Shown here: positions 57,103 through 64,000 of the stretch, in pieces
Position numbering within the stretch: position 1 is the stretch's first letter
Layout of the letters: the number at the start of each line of letters is the position of its first letter
NCBI GenBank assembly: GCA_036258055.1
Contig: DATAEK010000372.1
Span: 1-64,000 of the forward strand
Reading direction: 5' to 3'
DNA from: DATAEK01 sp036258055
Lineage (GTDB): Bacteria > Acidobacteriota > Vicinamibacteria > Vicinamibacterales > 2-12-FULL-66-21
DNA: 64,000 nt
Program-made: the position numbers and the translations under genes
Notes under the pieces: generated by a model
What the model was told of the DNA's origin: nothing
The model's input: only the letters and a program-made list of their open reading frames with translations
Database searches by the model: none

Positions 57103-57159
57103 GGTACATCTCCTCCCAACCCCCGAGCCCCCGATCCCGGGTGCTATCATTGAAACGTC

Positions 57160-58743
57160 TTGACTCCTCGACGTTTAGCCGCGGTGCTCACCCTGTCGGC
57201 GGCGGCGGCGCTGGCGTGGGTGGCTGCGGTGGCTCACGCGCAGACGTCCGTGACACCGGCGCCATATACCGTCCTCTCCAAGGACGGGCGGCGACCACTC
57301 GCTGCGCGCACGATGGCCGGGCAGGAGATGTTCTCGCTCGACGATCTCGCGCGGCTGTTCGAGCTGACGGTTCGTGATGAGCCGCTCGCGGGTGGGCTCA
57401 GCGTTTCAACCCGATCGCAGACGATCGCGCTGACGCCAGGTCAGGCCCTCGCGTCCGTCGGCGGCCGCCTGATTTCATTACCGGCCGCGCCCGTTCGCGA
57501 CGGGCGCACGTGGTTCGTTCCGGTCGATTTTGTTTCGCGCGCGCTGGCGCCCGCGCTCGGCACGCGCCTCGAGCTTCGTAAACCATCCCGCCTGATTCTC
57601 CTGGGCGAAATGCGCGTCCCGCGGATCGCGAGCCGGGTTGAATCGCAGGGGAGTCTCCTGGCCCGCTTGACGATCGACATCGCGCCAGCGACACCGCACG
57701 CGGTTTCGCAGGACAGTAGTCGCCTGCTCATCCGGTTCGAAGCCGACAGCCTCGATGCCACGCTCCCCTCGTCCACCGTTCCCGATCTGATTCAGAACGT
57801 CCACCCCGGTGACGGCCCGGCGGTGATCGTCGTCGATCTGGGTCCGCGGTTCGCGTCGTATCGCGCCTCCGACTTCCCCGGCGATGCCGGCAGCGGACGC
57901 CTCGTGATCGATGTCACGGCACAGACGACGGAGGGGCAGCCAGCCGCGCAACCACAGGCGCAGCCGGCGCCGCAGGAAGCGCCGCCGCTTCTCGAGCTGA
58001 ATCAGCCAGGTGGACTACGGACGATCGTCGTCGATGCCGGACACGGCGGCGAGGAAGACGGCGCGCACGGAAAGGACGGAACGCTCGAGAAGACCGTTAC
58101 CCTGACCGTGGCACGCCGGCTGAAGGCCGCGCTCGAGGCACGGCTGGGTGCCCGCGTGATCCTGACCCGCGACAGCGACCAGACAGTTGGACTCGACGAG
58201 CGCGCAGCCGTCGCCAACAACAACAAAGCTGATCTCTTCGTCAGCCTGCATGCGAACGCGTCGGTCCGTCCGGCGATGAGTGGTGCGGAGGTCTTCTATC
58301 TGAGTCTGGCGGAGTACGGCGAGCAGGCACAGCGCGTCGCGCACGGTGAAAGCGAGGCGCTGCCGGTCTTCGGCGGCGGCACGCGCGACATCGAGGTGAT
58401 CCTGTGGGAAATGGCGCAGGCGCGTTACATCGAACGCTCGGCGCTGCTGGCGCAGACCATCGAGGCGGGACTTCGCTCGCGCGTGCCGATGAGCCCGCGC
58501 GCGATCCAGCAGGCGCCTTTCCGCGTCCTCGTCGGCGCCAACATGCCGGCGGTGCTCGTCGAGATGGGATTCATTTCGAATCCGCAGCAGGAAAAGCAGC
58601 TCGTGTCCGAAGATTTCCAGTCCGCGGTCGTTCAGGCACTCGTGGAGAGCATCGTGCGGTTCCGTGATCTCGGGGCCGGCACGAGCGCGACTGGCGCTGC
58701 GCCCGCTGGCCGGTCCGGCGGCCCTGGTCCAGGGGTGCGCTGA
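57160..58743 (+). CDS. N-acetylmuramoyl-L-alanine amidase (AmiC-type), periplasmic
   Basis: 527 residues from TTG at 57160. A signal peptide (residues 1-28) is followed by a copper-amine-oxidase-N-like domain (about 40-145, FVPVDFVSRALAPALG), an AMIN domain (155-250), a Pro/Gln linker (QPAAQPQAQPAPQEAPP) and Amidase_3 (285-505). Zinc and catalytic residues are intact: VVDAGHGGEEDGA, EKTVTL (Glu), SLHANAS and VEMGFISN (catalytic Glu). It would release stem peptides during septum splitting; AMIN targets it to the wall. It is a candidate partner for the EnvC-like protein at 24639. It overlaps the next gene by one base. Confidence 0.92.
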   Translation: MTPRRLAAVLTLSAAAALAWVAAVAHAQTSVTPAPYTVLSKDGRRPLAARTMAGQEMFSLDDLARLFELTVRDEPLAGGLSVSTRSQTIALTPGQALASVGGRLISLPAAPVRDGRTWFVPVDFVSRALAPALGTRLELRKPSRLILLGEMRVPRIASRVESQGSLLARLTIDIAPATPHAVSQDSSRLLIRFEADSLDATLPSSTVPDLIQNVHPGDGPAVIVVDLGPRFASYRASDFPGDAGSGRLVIDVTAQTTEGQPAAQPQAQPAPQEAPPLLELNQPGGLRTIVVDAGHGGEEDGAHGKDGTLEKTVTLTVARRLKAALEARLGARVILTRDSDQTVGLDERAAVANNNKADLFVSLHANASVRPAMSGAEVFYLSLAEYGEQAQRVAHGESEALPVFGGGTRDIEVILWEMAQARYIERSALLAQTIEAGLRSRVPMSPRAIQQAPFRVLVGANMPAVLVEMGFISNPQQEKQLVSEDFQSAVVQALVESIVRFRDLGAGTSATGAAPAGRSGGPGPGVR

Positions 58744-59327
58744 TGTCGCGGCGGCTTGCGGCCGCTTTCGCGATCGCTGCCGTCGCGATTGCGGGAGCCT
58801 GGATCCTCTTTGTCGCCTTGCCGCGCTCGTACGCGCCCAAGCCCGTCGTCCAAGCGACAGCCGCGCCGCCGCCTCCTGTCGCGGAACGCAAAATCACCGC
58901 TACTCTGTATTTCGTATCCGAGGACGGCCTCGCCCTCGTCGGCGTACAGCGGGAAGTGCCGTTTGGCGAGCAGATGCTCGACCAGGCGAGACAGATTGTC
59001 GAAGCGCAGCTCAAGGATGCGCCGCCGCCGCTGGCCTCGGCAATCCCGCCCGGTACGACCTTGCGAGCCCTCTACATCACAGACCGCGGCGAAGCCTTCG
59101 TCGATCTGAGCGGCGATGCGCGCACGAAGCATCCCGGCGGCGCAATTGACGAGATCTTCACCGTCTACACGATCGTCAATGCGATCACCGTGAACCTGCC
59201 CGCGATCCAGCGCGTGCAGATCCTCGTCGACGGCAAAGAAGTGGACACACTCGCAGGTCACGTGGACCTGCGGCATCCTCTGCAGAAGAATCTCAAGTGG
59301 ATCAAAACCGACAAGGAACCATCATGA
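58743..59327 (+). CDS. GerMN-domain protein, membrane-anchored
   Basis: 194 residues. An N-terminal membrane segment (residues 6-26) and a Pro/Ala linker precede a GerMN domain (50-190): ITATLYFVSEDGLALVGVQREV, then LRALYITDRGEAFVDLSGDARTKHPGGAIDEIFTVYTIVNAITVNLPAIQRVQILVDGKEVDTLAGHVDL. GerMN domains occur in spore germination proteins and in periplasmic proteins that accompany amidases; no spore genes are here. The gene lies between the amidase and rph, an arrangement seen in several phyla, with one-base and four-base overlaps. Confidence 0.85.
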   Translation: MSRRLAAAFAIAAVAIAGAWILFVALPRSYAPKPVVQATAAPPPPVAERKITATLYFVSEDGLALVGVQREVPFGEQMLDQARQIVEAQLKDAPPPLASAIPPGTTLRALYITDRGEAFVDLSGDARTKHPGGAIDEIFTVYTIVNAITVNLPAIQRVQILVDGKEVDTLAGHVDLRHPLQKNLKWIKTDKEPS

Positions 59328-60052
59328 GTCGCAGCGATGGTCGCAGCCCGGCCCAATTGAGGCCGACGCGGATTACTCCAGGCTTTCTCGCCCACGCCGA
59401 AGGCTCGGTGCTGATCGAAGTCGGCCGCACGCGCGTCGTGTGCGCAGCGAGCGTGGAGGATCGCGTTCCTCCGTTCCTCCGGAATTCGGGCAAAGGTTGG
59501 GTCACCGCCGAGTACGGCATGCTGCCGCGCGCGACATCCACCCGCACGCAGCGCGAGTCCACCGCCGGGAAGGTCGGCGGACGCACGCAGGAGATTCAGC
59601 GCCTGATCGGCCGCTCGCTACGGTCGGTGACGCGTCTGCCCGAGCTCGGCGAACGAACGGTCTGGATCGACTGCGACGTGCTGCAGGCCGACGGCGGAAC
59701 ACGCACGGCGTCGATTACCGGCGGATTCGTGGCCCTCGCGCTCGCCCTTCAGCGGCTACGCGATAACGGCGCCCTCAAGAACCTGCCGTTGAGCGATTAC
59801 GTAGCGGCCACGAGCGTCGGCGTCGTTGCCGGCGAGCCGATGCTGGACCTCGCCTACGACGAGGATTCTCGCGCCGACGTGGACATGAACATCGTCAAAA
59901 CCGGCGACGGCCGGTTCATCGAGGTCCAGGGCACGGCAGAGGGCCCGCCGTTCGAGCAGAGCACGCTCGATTCGCTCATGCAACTCGCGGACGGTGGCAT
60001 CCGCGAGCTTGTGGCGCTCCAGCGCGCGATCGTGGGCGATCTCGGCCGCTGA
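59324..60052 (+). CDS. rph: Ribonuclease PH
   Basis: 242 residues from ATG at 59324, overlapping the previous stop (ATGA). RNase PH is a phosphorolytic 3' exoribonuclease that trims tRNA precursors. Family phrases: RSDGRSPAQLRPTRITPGFLAHAEGSVLIEVGRTRVVCAASVED, VTAEYGMLPRATSTR, GRTQEIQRLIGRSLRSV, TRTASITGGFVALALAL and DLAYDEDSRADVDMNIV. All phosphate-binding residues seem present. Confidence 0.97.
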   Translation: MSRSDGRSPAQLRPTRITPGFLAHAEGSVLIEVGRTRVVCAASVEDRVPPFLRNSGKGWVTAEYGMLPRATSTRTQRESTAGKVGGRTQEIQRLIGRSLRSVTRLPELGERTVWIDCDVLQADGGTRTASITGGFVALALALQRLRDNGALKNLPLSDYVAATSVGVVAGEPMLDLAYDEDSRADVDMNIVKTGDGRFIEVQGTAEGPPFEQSTLDSLMQLADGGIRELVALQRAIVGDLGR

Positions 60053-60065
60053 TCCATCCCGACCC

Positions 60066-60668
60066 ATGACGCTGGTGATCGCAACCACGAATCCCGGCAA
60101 GCTTCGGGAGATCGTGCCTCTTCTCGAAGGCGTGACCCCGGCCCTGGTCTCGCTCTCGTCGTTCCCGCCGATCCCGGAGCCCGCCGAGACCGGTCGAACC
60201 TTCGCCGAAAACGCGCGTCTCAAGGCGATCTACTACGCGCAGGCGACAGGGCTGCCGTGCGTGGCCGACGACTCGGGCCTTGAGGTCGCGGCGCTCGATC
60301 GGGCGCCGGGCGTCCACTCCGCGCGGTGGTACGGCGAGGACTACTCGGTGAAGTTCCGCAAGATCTTCGAGCTGCTGCGCGCGCGCGGCACACGCGAAAG
60401 CCCGGCCCGTTTCGTCTGTGCCGTGGCTCTCGCCGATCGAGGTCAGGTGCTGGCCGAGACGGAGGGCGTCGTGGACGGCCAGATCTCCCACGAGCCCAGA
60501 GGCACGAAGGGCTTCGGCTACGACCCGATCTTCTTCTATCCTCCGTTCGGGTCGACCCTCGGAGAGCTCGATCTCGAGCGGAAGGCCTCGGTCAGCCATC
60601 GAGGGCGGGCCTTTTCCGCGCTGCGCACGCGTCTTCTGGCCGAACCGGATCTTCTCCGGCACCATTAG
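60066..60668 (+). CDS. rdgB: Non-canonical purine NTP pyrophosphatase (RdgB/HAM1)
   Basis: 200 residues. It hydrolyses dITP, XTP and ITP to keep them out of nucleic acids. The Ham1 signature IATTNPGKLREI at the N-terminus, TFAENARLKAIYYAQATGLPCVADDSGLEVAALDRAPGVHSARW, and GFGYDPIFFYPPFGSTLGEL are present. ATG at 60066 is 13 bp after the rph stop. rph-rdgB is a common pair; end of the amidase/GerMN/rph/rdgB operon. Confidence 0.96.
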   Translation: MTLVIATTNPGKLREIVPLLEGVTPALVSLSSFPPIPEPAETGRTFAENARLKAIYYAQATGLPCVADDSGLEVAALDRAPGVHSARWYGEDYSVKFRKIFELLRARGTRESPARFVCAVALADRGQVLAETEGVVDGQISHEPRGTKGFGYDPIFFYPPFGSTLGELDLERKASVSHRGRAFSALRTRLLAEPDLLRHH

Positions 60669-60724
60669 CGCGCCTTCCAACCTTCCTGGCATGTGGGCCG
60701 TCCAACGCCCGAGAAAGGACGCCC

Positions 60725-61951
60725 ATGAGACTGCTGCTCGTCGCCGCCGCGCTCTTCGTCACGACGGACGCTATTCCACTTCAGCCCACGTCAGCCCTCG
60801 ACGGGACGTGGCGCGCCCGGCTGCAGGACGGATGGACCCGCACGAACGGCGACCGTTGGATCTCGTTTCAACTCGACCTGACCGATGAAGACAACGTCGG
60901 CATCGGCATACCGGTCTCGGAACTATCTGGTCTGGGCATGCGCGACGAACGCTGGACAGCGGCGAACGTCCAGTTCTCGTTGAAGCGTGATGCGGGCAGC
61001 CTCGACTTCAAGGGCTCGTTCGACAACGGCCTCGGCTCGGGCACGTGGCGGTTCACCGGCAACCCGGACTACGCAGCGGCGATGCGGCAGACCTCGCGTG
61101 ATCTCACCGCGCGCGATTTGCTCAGACTGGCGATCCACGACGTCAGCCGCTCGTTCATCACCTCGATTCAGGCCGAGGGTTACAAGAACGTCGACCTCGA
61201 CGACCTGGTCCGCCTGCGCATTCACGGCGTGGACGCGACCTACATCCAGGGGCTGCGCAGGGCCGGCTACGACAAGCTCTCCATCGAGGAACTGGTGCGC
61301 ACCCGCATCCACGGCGCCACGCCGCAGTACGTTCAAGCGCTCGCAGACGCCGGCTATCGCAGCCTGACGATTGACGATGTCGTCAGGACCAGGATTCATG
61401 GGGCGACGCCGGCGTTCATCCAGGAAGTGAAGACCGCGGGATTCGACAAGCTCTCGGTGGACGACCTCGTCAAGATGCGGATTCATGGTGTGACGCCCGA
61501 CTTCATCAGACAGATGCGCGATCTCGGCTACGGCAATCTCGCCATCGATCAGCTGGTTCAGATTCGCATCCACGGGGCGACGCCCGACTTCATCCGCCAG
61601 ATGCGCGATCTCGGCTACAAGGACCTCACGCTCAATCAAGCAGTGCAGATGCGCATTCACGGCGTCAGCGCCGACTTCGTCAAGGAGCTGCGGGGCCTTG
61701 GCTATACCGATCTCAGCGTCGACGATCTGACGAAGCTCCGGATTCACGGCGTGACGCCACAGTTCATCCGCGAGCTGAAGGATCTCGGCTACGGCAGCGT
61801 CAAAGGCGATGAGCTTGTGAGGTTCCGCATCCACGGAGTGGACGCCGCGTTCATCCGCGACGTGAAGGCCGCCGGCTACTCGAACATGACCGCCGACGAT
61901 CTCGTGGACATGAGCATCCACGGCCGTCGCTGGCTGAGGAAGCGTCTGTAA
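60725..61951 (+). CDS. secreted protein with tandem 29-residue IHG repeats
   Basis: 408 residues. A short signal peptide (MRLLLVAAALFVTTDA) precedes a beta-rich domain (about 25-115, DGTWRARLQDGW...ISFQLDLTDEDNVGIGIPVSEL). From residue about 130, nine full and one partial copies of a 29-residue repeat follow, consensus D-D-L-V-x-L-R-I-H-G-V-x-P-x-F-I-R-x-L-x-D-L-G-Y-x-x-L-S-x. The repeats are helix-turn-helix-like and probably form a solenoid. I know similar repeats in Acidobacteria attached to BlaR1/M56 proteins but no experimental role. A ribosome site is visible before ATG at 60725 (GAAAGGACGCCC). Confidence 0.75.
   Translation: MRLLLVAAALFVTTDAIPLQPTSALDGTWRARLQDGWTRTNGDRWISFQLDLTDEDNVGIGIPVSELSGLGMRDERWTAANVQFSLKRDAGSLDFKGSFDNGLGSGTWRFTGNPDYAAAMRQTSRDLTARDLLRLAIHDVSRSFITSIQAEGYKNVDLDDLVRLRIHGVDATYIQGLRRAGYDKLSIEELVRTRIHGATPQYVQALADAGYRSLTIDDVVRTRIHGATPAFIQEVKTAGFDKLSVDDLVKMRIHGVTPDFIRQMRDLGYGNLAIDQLVQIRIHGATPDFIRQMRDLGYKDLTLNQAVQMRIHGVSADFVKELRGLGYTDLSVDDLTKLRIHGVTPQFIRELKDLGYGSVKGDELVRFRIHGVDAAFIRDVKAAGYSNMTADDLVDMSIHGRRWLRKRL
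61119..61906 (+). repeat. nine 87-bp (29-codon) coding repeats
   Basis: Nine repeat units inside the secreted protein, each 87 bp. Nucleotide identity is high between the fifth and sixth copies (TPDFIRQMRDLGY identical in both), lower elsewhere, so recent duplication is limited to the centre. Confidence 0.8.
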
Positions 61952-62041
61952 CCTCAGCGAGGAACTGAGGATGGACGAGCTTGGTTCTGGCCGTAAACGT
62001 GCGATGATGCGACGCGCGGCGGAGGCGCGCATCGCTCACTC

Positions 62042-63991
62042 GTGGGATCCCTTTCCGACTCACGGCGCTATCTCGTCGCCCTCGGCATCGTCATCGGCGC
62101 ACTGGCGCTGCGGGCGATCATGTCTCCGTTGTGGGAGACGACCGCACCGTTCGCGCTCTTCATGTTCGCGACGGTATTCGCGGCCTGGTTCGCCGGCATG
62201 GGCCCGGCACTCCTCACCGGTGCCGCCGGTGTTCTGACCCGTCTCTACTTCGACTCCCCGCGCATTCCGGGCACGTTTCTCGTGACCTGGGAAGAATCCG
62301 TCCGGCTCACGCTCTTCTCGGGATTCGTCGTCGCGGTCGCCGTCGTGCTCAATCGGATGCGCGAGGACCGGAGACAGCTCGAGGCCAGCGTCCTCGCCGC
62401 GCAACGCGAGATCCAGGAGCGCCGTCGCGTCGAAGCTGCGCTTCGCGACAGCGAGCAGCGGCTGCGACAACTGGCCAACGCCATGCCCCAGATCGTCTGG
62501 ACCGCGAAGGCGCAGGGCATCGAGTACTTCAACGAGCAGTGGACGGAGTACACCGGGCTGTCGCTCGACCAGTCGCGGGGTGAGAACGGATGGCACCAGG
62601 CCGTGCACCCTGACGACCAGTCGGCCGTCAGCGAGGTGTGGGAGCGCGCCCGGCAGTCAGCGCAGCCGTTCGACGTCGAGTATCGACTCCGCAACGCGAA
62701 GACGGGTGAATGGCGGTGGTTTCTCGCGCGGGCTGTACCTGTCCGCGACGCGGAAGGGCGGGTCGAGCAGTGGTTCGGCACCGCCACCGACATCGACGAT
62801 CAGAAACGGCTGGAGCTGACCCTTGCCACCGCACGCGGTGCCGCTGAGGAAGCGAATCGTCTGAAGGACGAATTCCTTGCGATGGTGTCGCACGAGTTGC
62901 GGACGCCGCTCAATGCGATCCTCGGCTGGGTCTCTCTCCTTCGCGGAGGCTCCTTGTCCCAGGCGCGCACGGCGCACGCCCTCGAGGTCATTCAACGCAA
63001 TGCGCGCGCGCAGTCGCAGATCGTCTCAGACCTCCTCGACGTCGCGCGCACTCTCACGGGCCGACTCCATCTCGAGCCCGTTCGCGCGGATCTGACCGCC
63101 GTCGTCCGCAGCGCTGTCGATTCGGTGCGCTCGTCTGCGCGGGCTCGCAATGTCCAGCTTTCGCTTCAGGCCGATGACTCGCCGCTCTTCGTGTGGGGCG
63201 ACGTCGTACGCCTCGAACAGATCGGATGGAACCTCCTCTCGAACGCGGTCAAGTTCACGCCGACGGGCGGGTCCGTCGACGTACGGCTGCGTCAGCGGGA
63301 CAGCTACGCGGAACTGTCGGTGAAGGACACCGGAGCCGGCATCGCACCCGACATCCTCCCGCACATCTTCCATCGATTCCAGCAGGCCGACAGCAGTCCA
63401 ACCCGCGCCCACGGAGGGCTCGGGCTCGGGCTCGCCATCGTGCGGCATCTCGTCGAGTTGCATGGCGGGTCGGTGACGGCCGAGAGCAAAGGCTCGGGGC
63501 ACGGATCGAGGTTCACCGTCCTCATTCCGCTCAAAACGTCGACCGCGGATCCCGCCGACGCGGCCCCACCAGCCGCCGAGCAATCCGGCCCACGGGTGCT
63601 GACCGGCGTCCGCCTGCTCGTCGTCGACATGGACGAGGACTGCCGCTCGATGGCGGCCGCGGCGCTCGAAGTTGCAGGCGCTGTCGTCGAGACAGCGGCG
63701 ACCTCCGCCGACGCGTGCCGATTGATCGGCTCGATGCCGTTCAGCGGATGGATCGTGGATCTCACGTTGGCCGAAGAGGATGGATGCGCCCTGCTCCGGC
63801 AGCTCCGCGAACTGCCCGCGAGCGACGGCGGGGCGACACCCGCCCTCGCGCTCACCGCCATTGCCGAACCGCGCGACCGCGCGCGCGCGATTCAGGCCGG
63901 CTTCCAGCGATTTCTCGCCAAGCCGATCTCAGCCCCCGCGCTCGTATCCGAAGTCGCCGCGCTCGTGCGAGTGCGGTCGGCGACGACGTAG
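62042..63991 (+). CDS. hybrid sensor histidine kinase with PAS domain and receiver
   Basis: 649 residues from GTG at 62042. The N-terminal membrane part (four helices, residues 10-105) resembles DUF4118. A PAS domain follows at about 140-265 (MPQIVWTAKAQGIEYFNEQWTEYTGLSL; EYRLRNAKTGEWRWFLARAVPVRD). HisKA has the phospho-acceptor MVSHELRTPLNAILG (about 283) and the ATPase domain has NLLSNAVKFTP, VKDTGAGIAPD and HGGLGLGLAIV. A C-terminal receiver (520-640) has VDMDED, the phospho-Asp in WIVDLTLAEEDG, T in ALTA and K in FLAKP, so it is complete. Soluble signal unknown; response regulator elsewhere. Confidence 0.93.
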   Translation: MGSLSDSRRYLVALGIVIGALALRAIMSPLWETTAPFALFMFATVFAAWFAGMGPALLTGAAGVLTRLYFDSPRIPGTFLVTWEESVRLTLFSGFVVAVAVVLNRMREDRRQLEASVLAAQREIQERRRVEAALRDSEQRLRQLANAMPQIVWTAKAQGIEYFNEQWTEYTGLSLDQSRGENGWHQAVHPDDQSAVSEVWERARQSAQPFDVEYRLRNAKTGEWRWFLARAVPVRDAEGRVEQWFGTATDIDDQKRLELTLATARGAAEEANRLKDEFLAMVSHELRTPLNAILGWVSLLRGGSLSQARTAHALEVIQRNARAQSQIVSDLLDVARTLTGRLHLEPVRADLTAVVRSAVDSVRSSARARNVQLSLQADDSPLFVWGDVVRLEQIGWNLLSNAVKFTPTGGSVDVRLRQRDSYAELSVKDTGAGIAPDILPHIFHRFQQADSSPTRAHGGLGLGLAIVRHLVELHGGSVTAESKGSGHGSRFTVLIPLKTSTADPADAAPPAAEQSGPRVLTGVRLLVVDMDEDCRSMAAAALEVAGAVVETAATSADACRLIGSMPFSGWIVDLTLAEEDGCALLRQLRELPASDGGATPALALTAIAEPRDRARAIQAGFQRFLAKPISAPALVSEVAALVRVRSATT

Positions 63992-64000
63992 CGTCCGGCT

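Larger units (their letters stand above)
56611..57159. other. 549-bp non-coding region after tmRNA, repeat-rich
   Basis: Holds two diverged copies of a GCGGGG...CCCCGCGGCCTGCCA...TTGCGCCG.TGATTCG-type unit (about 56626-56710 and 56820-56890), a heptamer array at 56721 and an octamer array at 57025. The end is the start region of the amidase gene. Short open frames exist but lack ribosome sites and homology. Regions downstream of ssrA are frequent integration sites, but no integrase or attachment repeat is seen. Confidence 0.5.

Noticed and set aside
56611..57159. A short protein-coding gene after tmRNA
   Set aside because: Open frames of about 60-100 codons exist on both strands but they span the repeats, lack ribosome sites and show no protein-like pattern.
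61119..61906. A recombinational mini-satellite causing phase variation in the repeat protein
   Set aside because: The repeat is 87 bp, a multiple of three, and only two copies are nearly identical, so unit loss would change length but not frame.
1..64000. Mobile elements, prophage or genomic island
   Set aside because: No transposase, integrase, phage structural gene or terminal inverted repeat was seen, and gene content is housekeeping throughout.

Overview
This is a GC-rich, densely coded chromosomal segment of a Gram-negative (diderm) bacterium. An lpxD fragment, two large TonB-dependent receptors with N-terminal carboxypeptidase-regulatory-like domains (one of them Oar-like), outer-membrane-type barrels, a PheT without its OB-fold domain and rny/zapA/6S synteny together suggest Acidobacteriota, possibly the Vicinamibacteria lineage. 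That placement is an inference from gene content, not a measured phylogeny. I see no integrase, transposase, phage, CRISPR or resistance genes; most of the window is core chromosome.

Layout. 1-12.8 kb: lipid A (lpxD), small envelope proteins, a zinc-phospholipase-like hydrolase, endonuclease IV, the AmmeMemoRadiSam A and B proteins, gatCA, a SurE with a signal peptide, rpoZ, and three Hsp20 genes around an eIF2B-like protein. 12.8-17.9 kb: a tight collinear operon ymdB-like, xseA, xseB, ispA, tlyA, nadK. 18-22.5 kb (minus strand): a TonB receptor, mltG, ruvX. 22.6-27 kb: a phosphodiesterase/phosphatase-superfamily protein, an EnvC-like degenerate LytM protein and an S41 protein without its catalytic dyad. 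27.1-36.6 kb: tRNA-Val, thrS, infC (AUC start), rpmI, rplT, pheS, pheT, zapB-like, zapA, 6S RNA, rny. 36.6-42.7 kb: thiL, DUF2062, a 3D-domain protein and a heterodimeric ABC exporter. 42.8-47.8 kb: an Oar-like TonB receptor, a GntR/FCD regulator with a putative operator, an outer-membrane barrel. 47.9-56.1 kb: two divergent GT-C-like membrane proteins, a soluble lytic transglycosylase and a coiled-coil/GAF protein. 56.2 kb: tmRNA. 57.2-60.7 kb: an operon of periplasmic amidase, GerMN protein, rph and rdgB. 60.7-64 kb: a secreted protein built of 29-residue tandem repeats and a hybrid histidine kinase.

Two themes stand out. First, the window is rich in cell-wall remodelling and division functions: mltG, an EnvC-like activator, a pseudo-S41, ZapA/ZapB-like, a lytic transglycosylase and an AmiC-type amidase. 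The EnvC-like protein has lost catalytic residues just as E. coli EnvC has, and the amidase at 57 kb is a plausible partner. Second, many intergenic gaps contain short perfectly phased arrays of a 7-bp (once 8-bp) unit whose sequence differs from locus to locus, usually next to a gene end. This period-conserved, sequence-variable family is the most unusual non-coding structure in the window.
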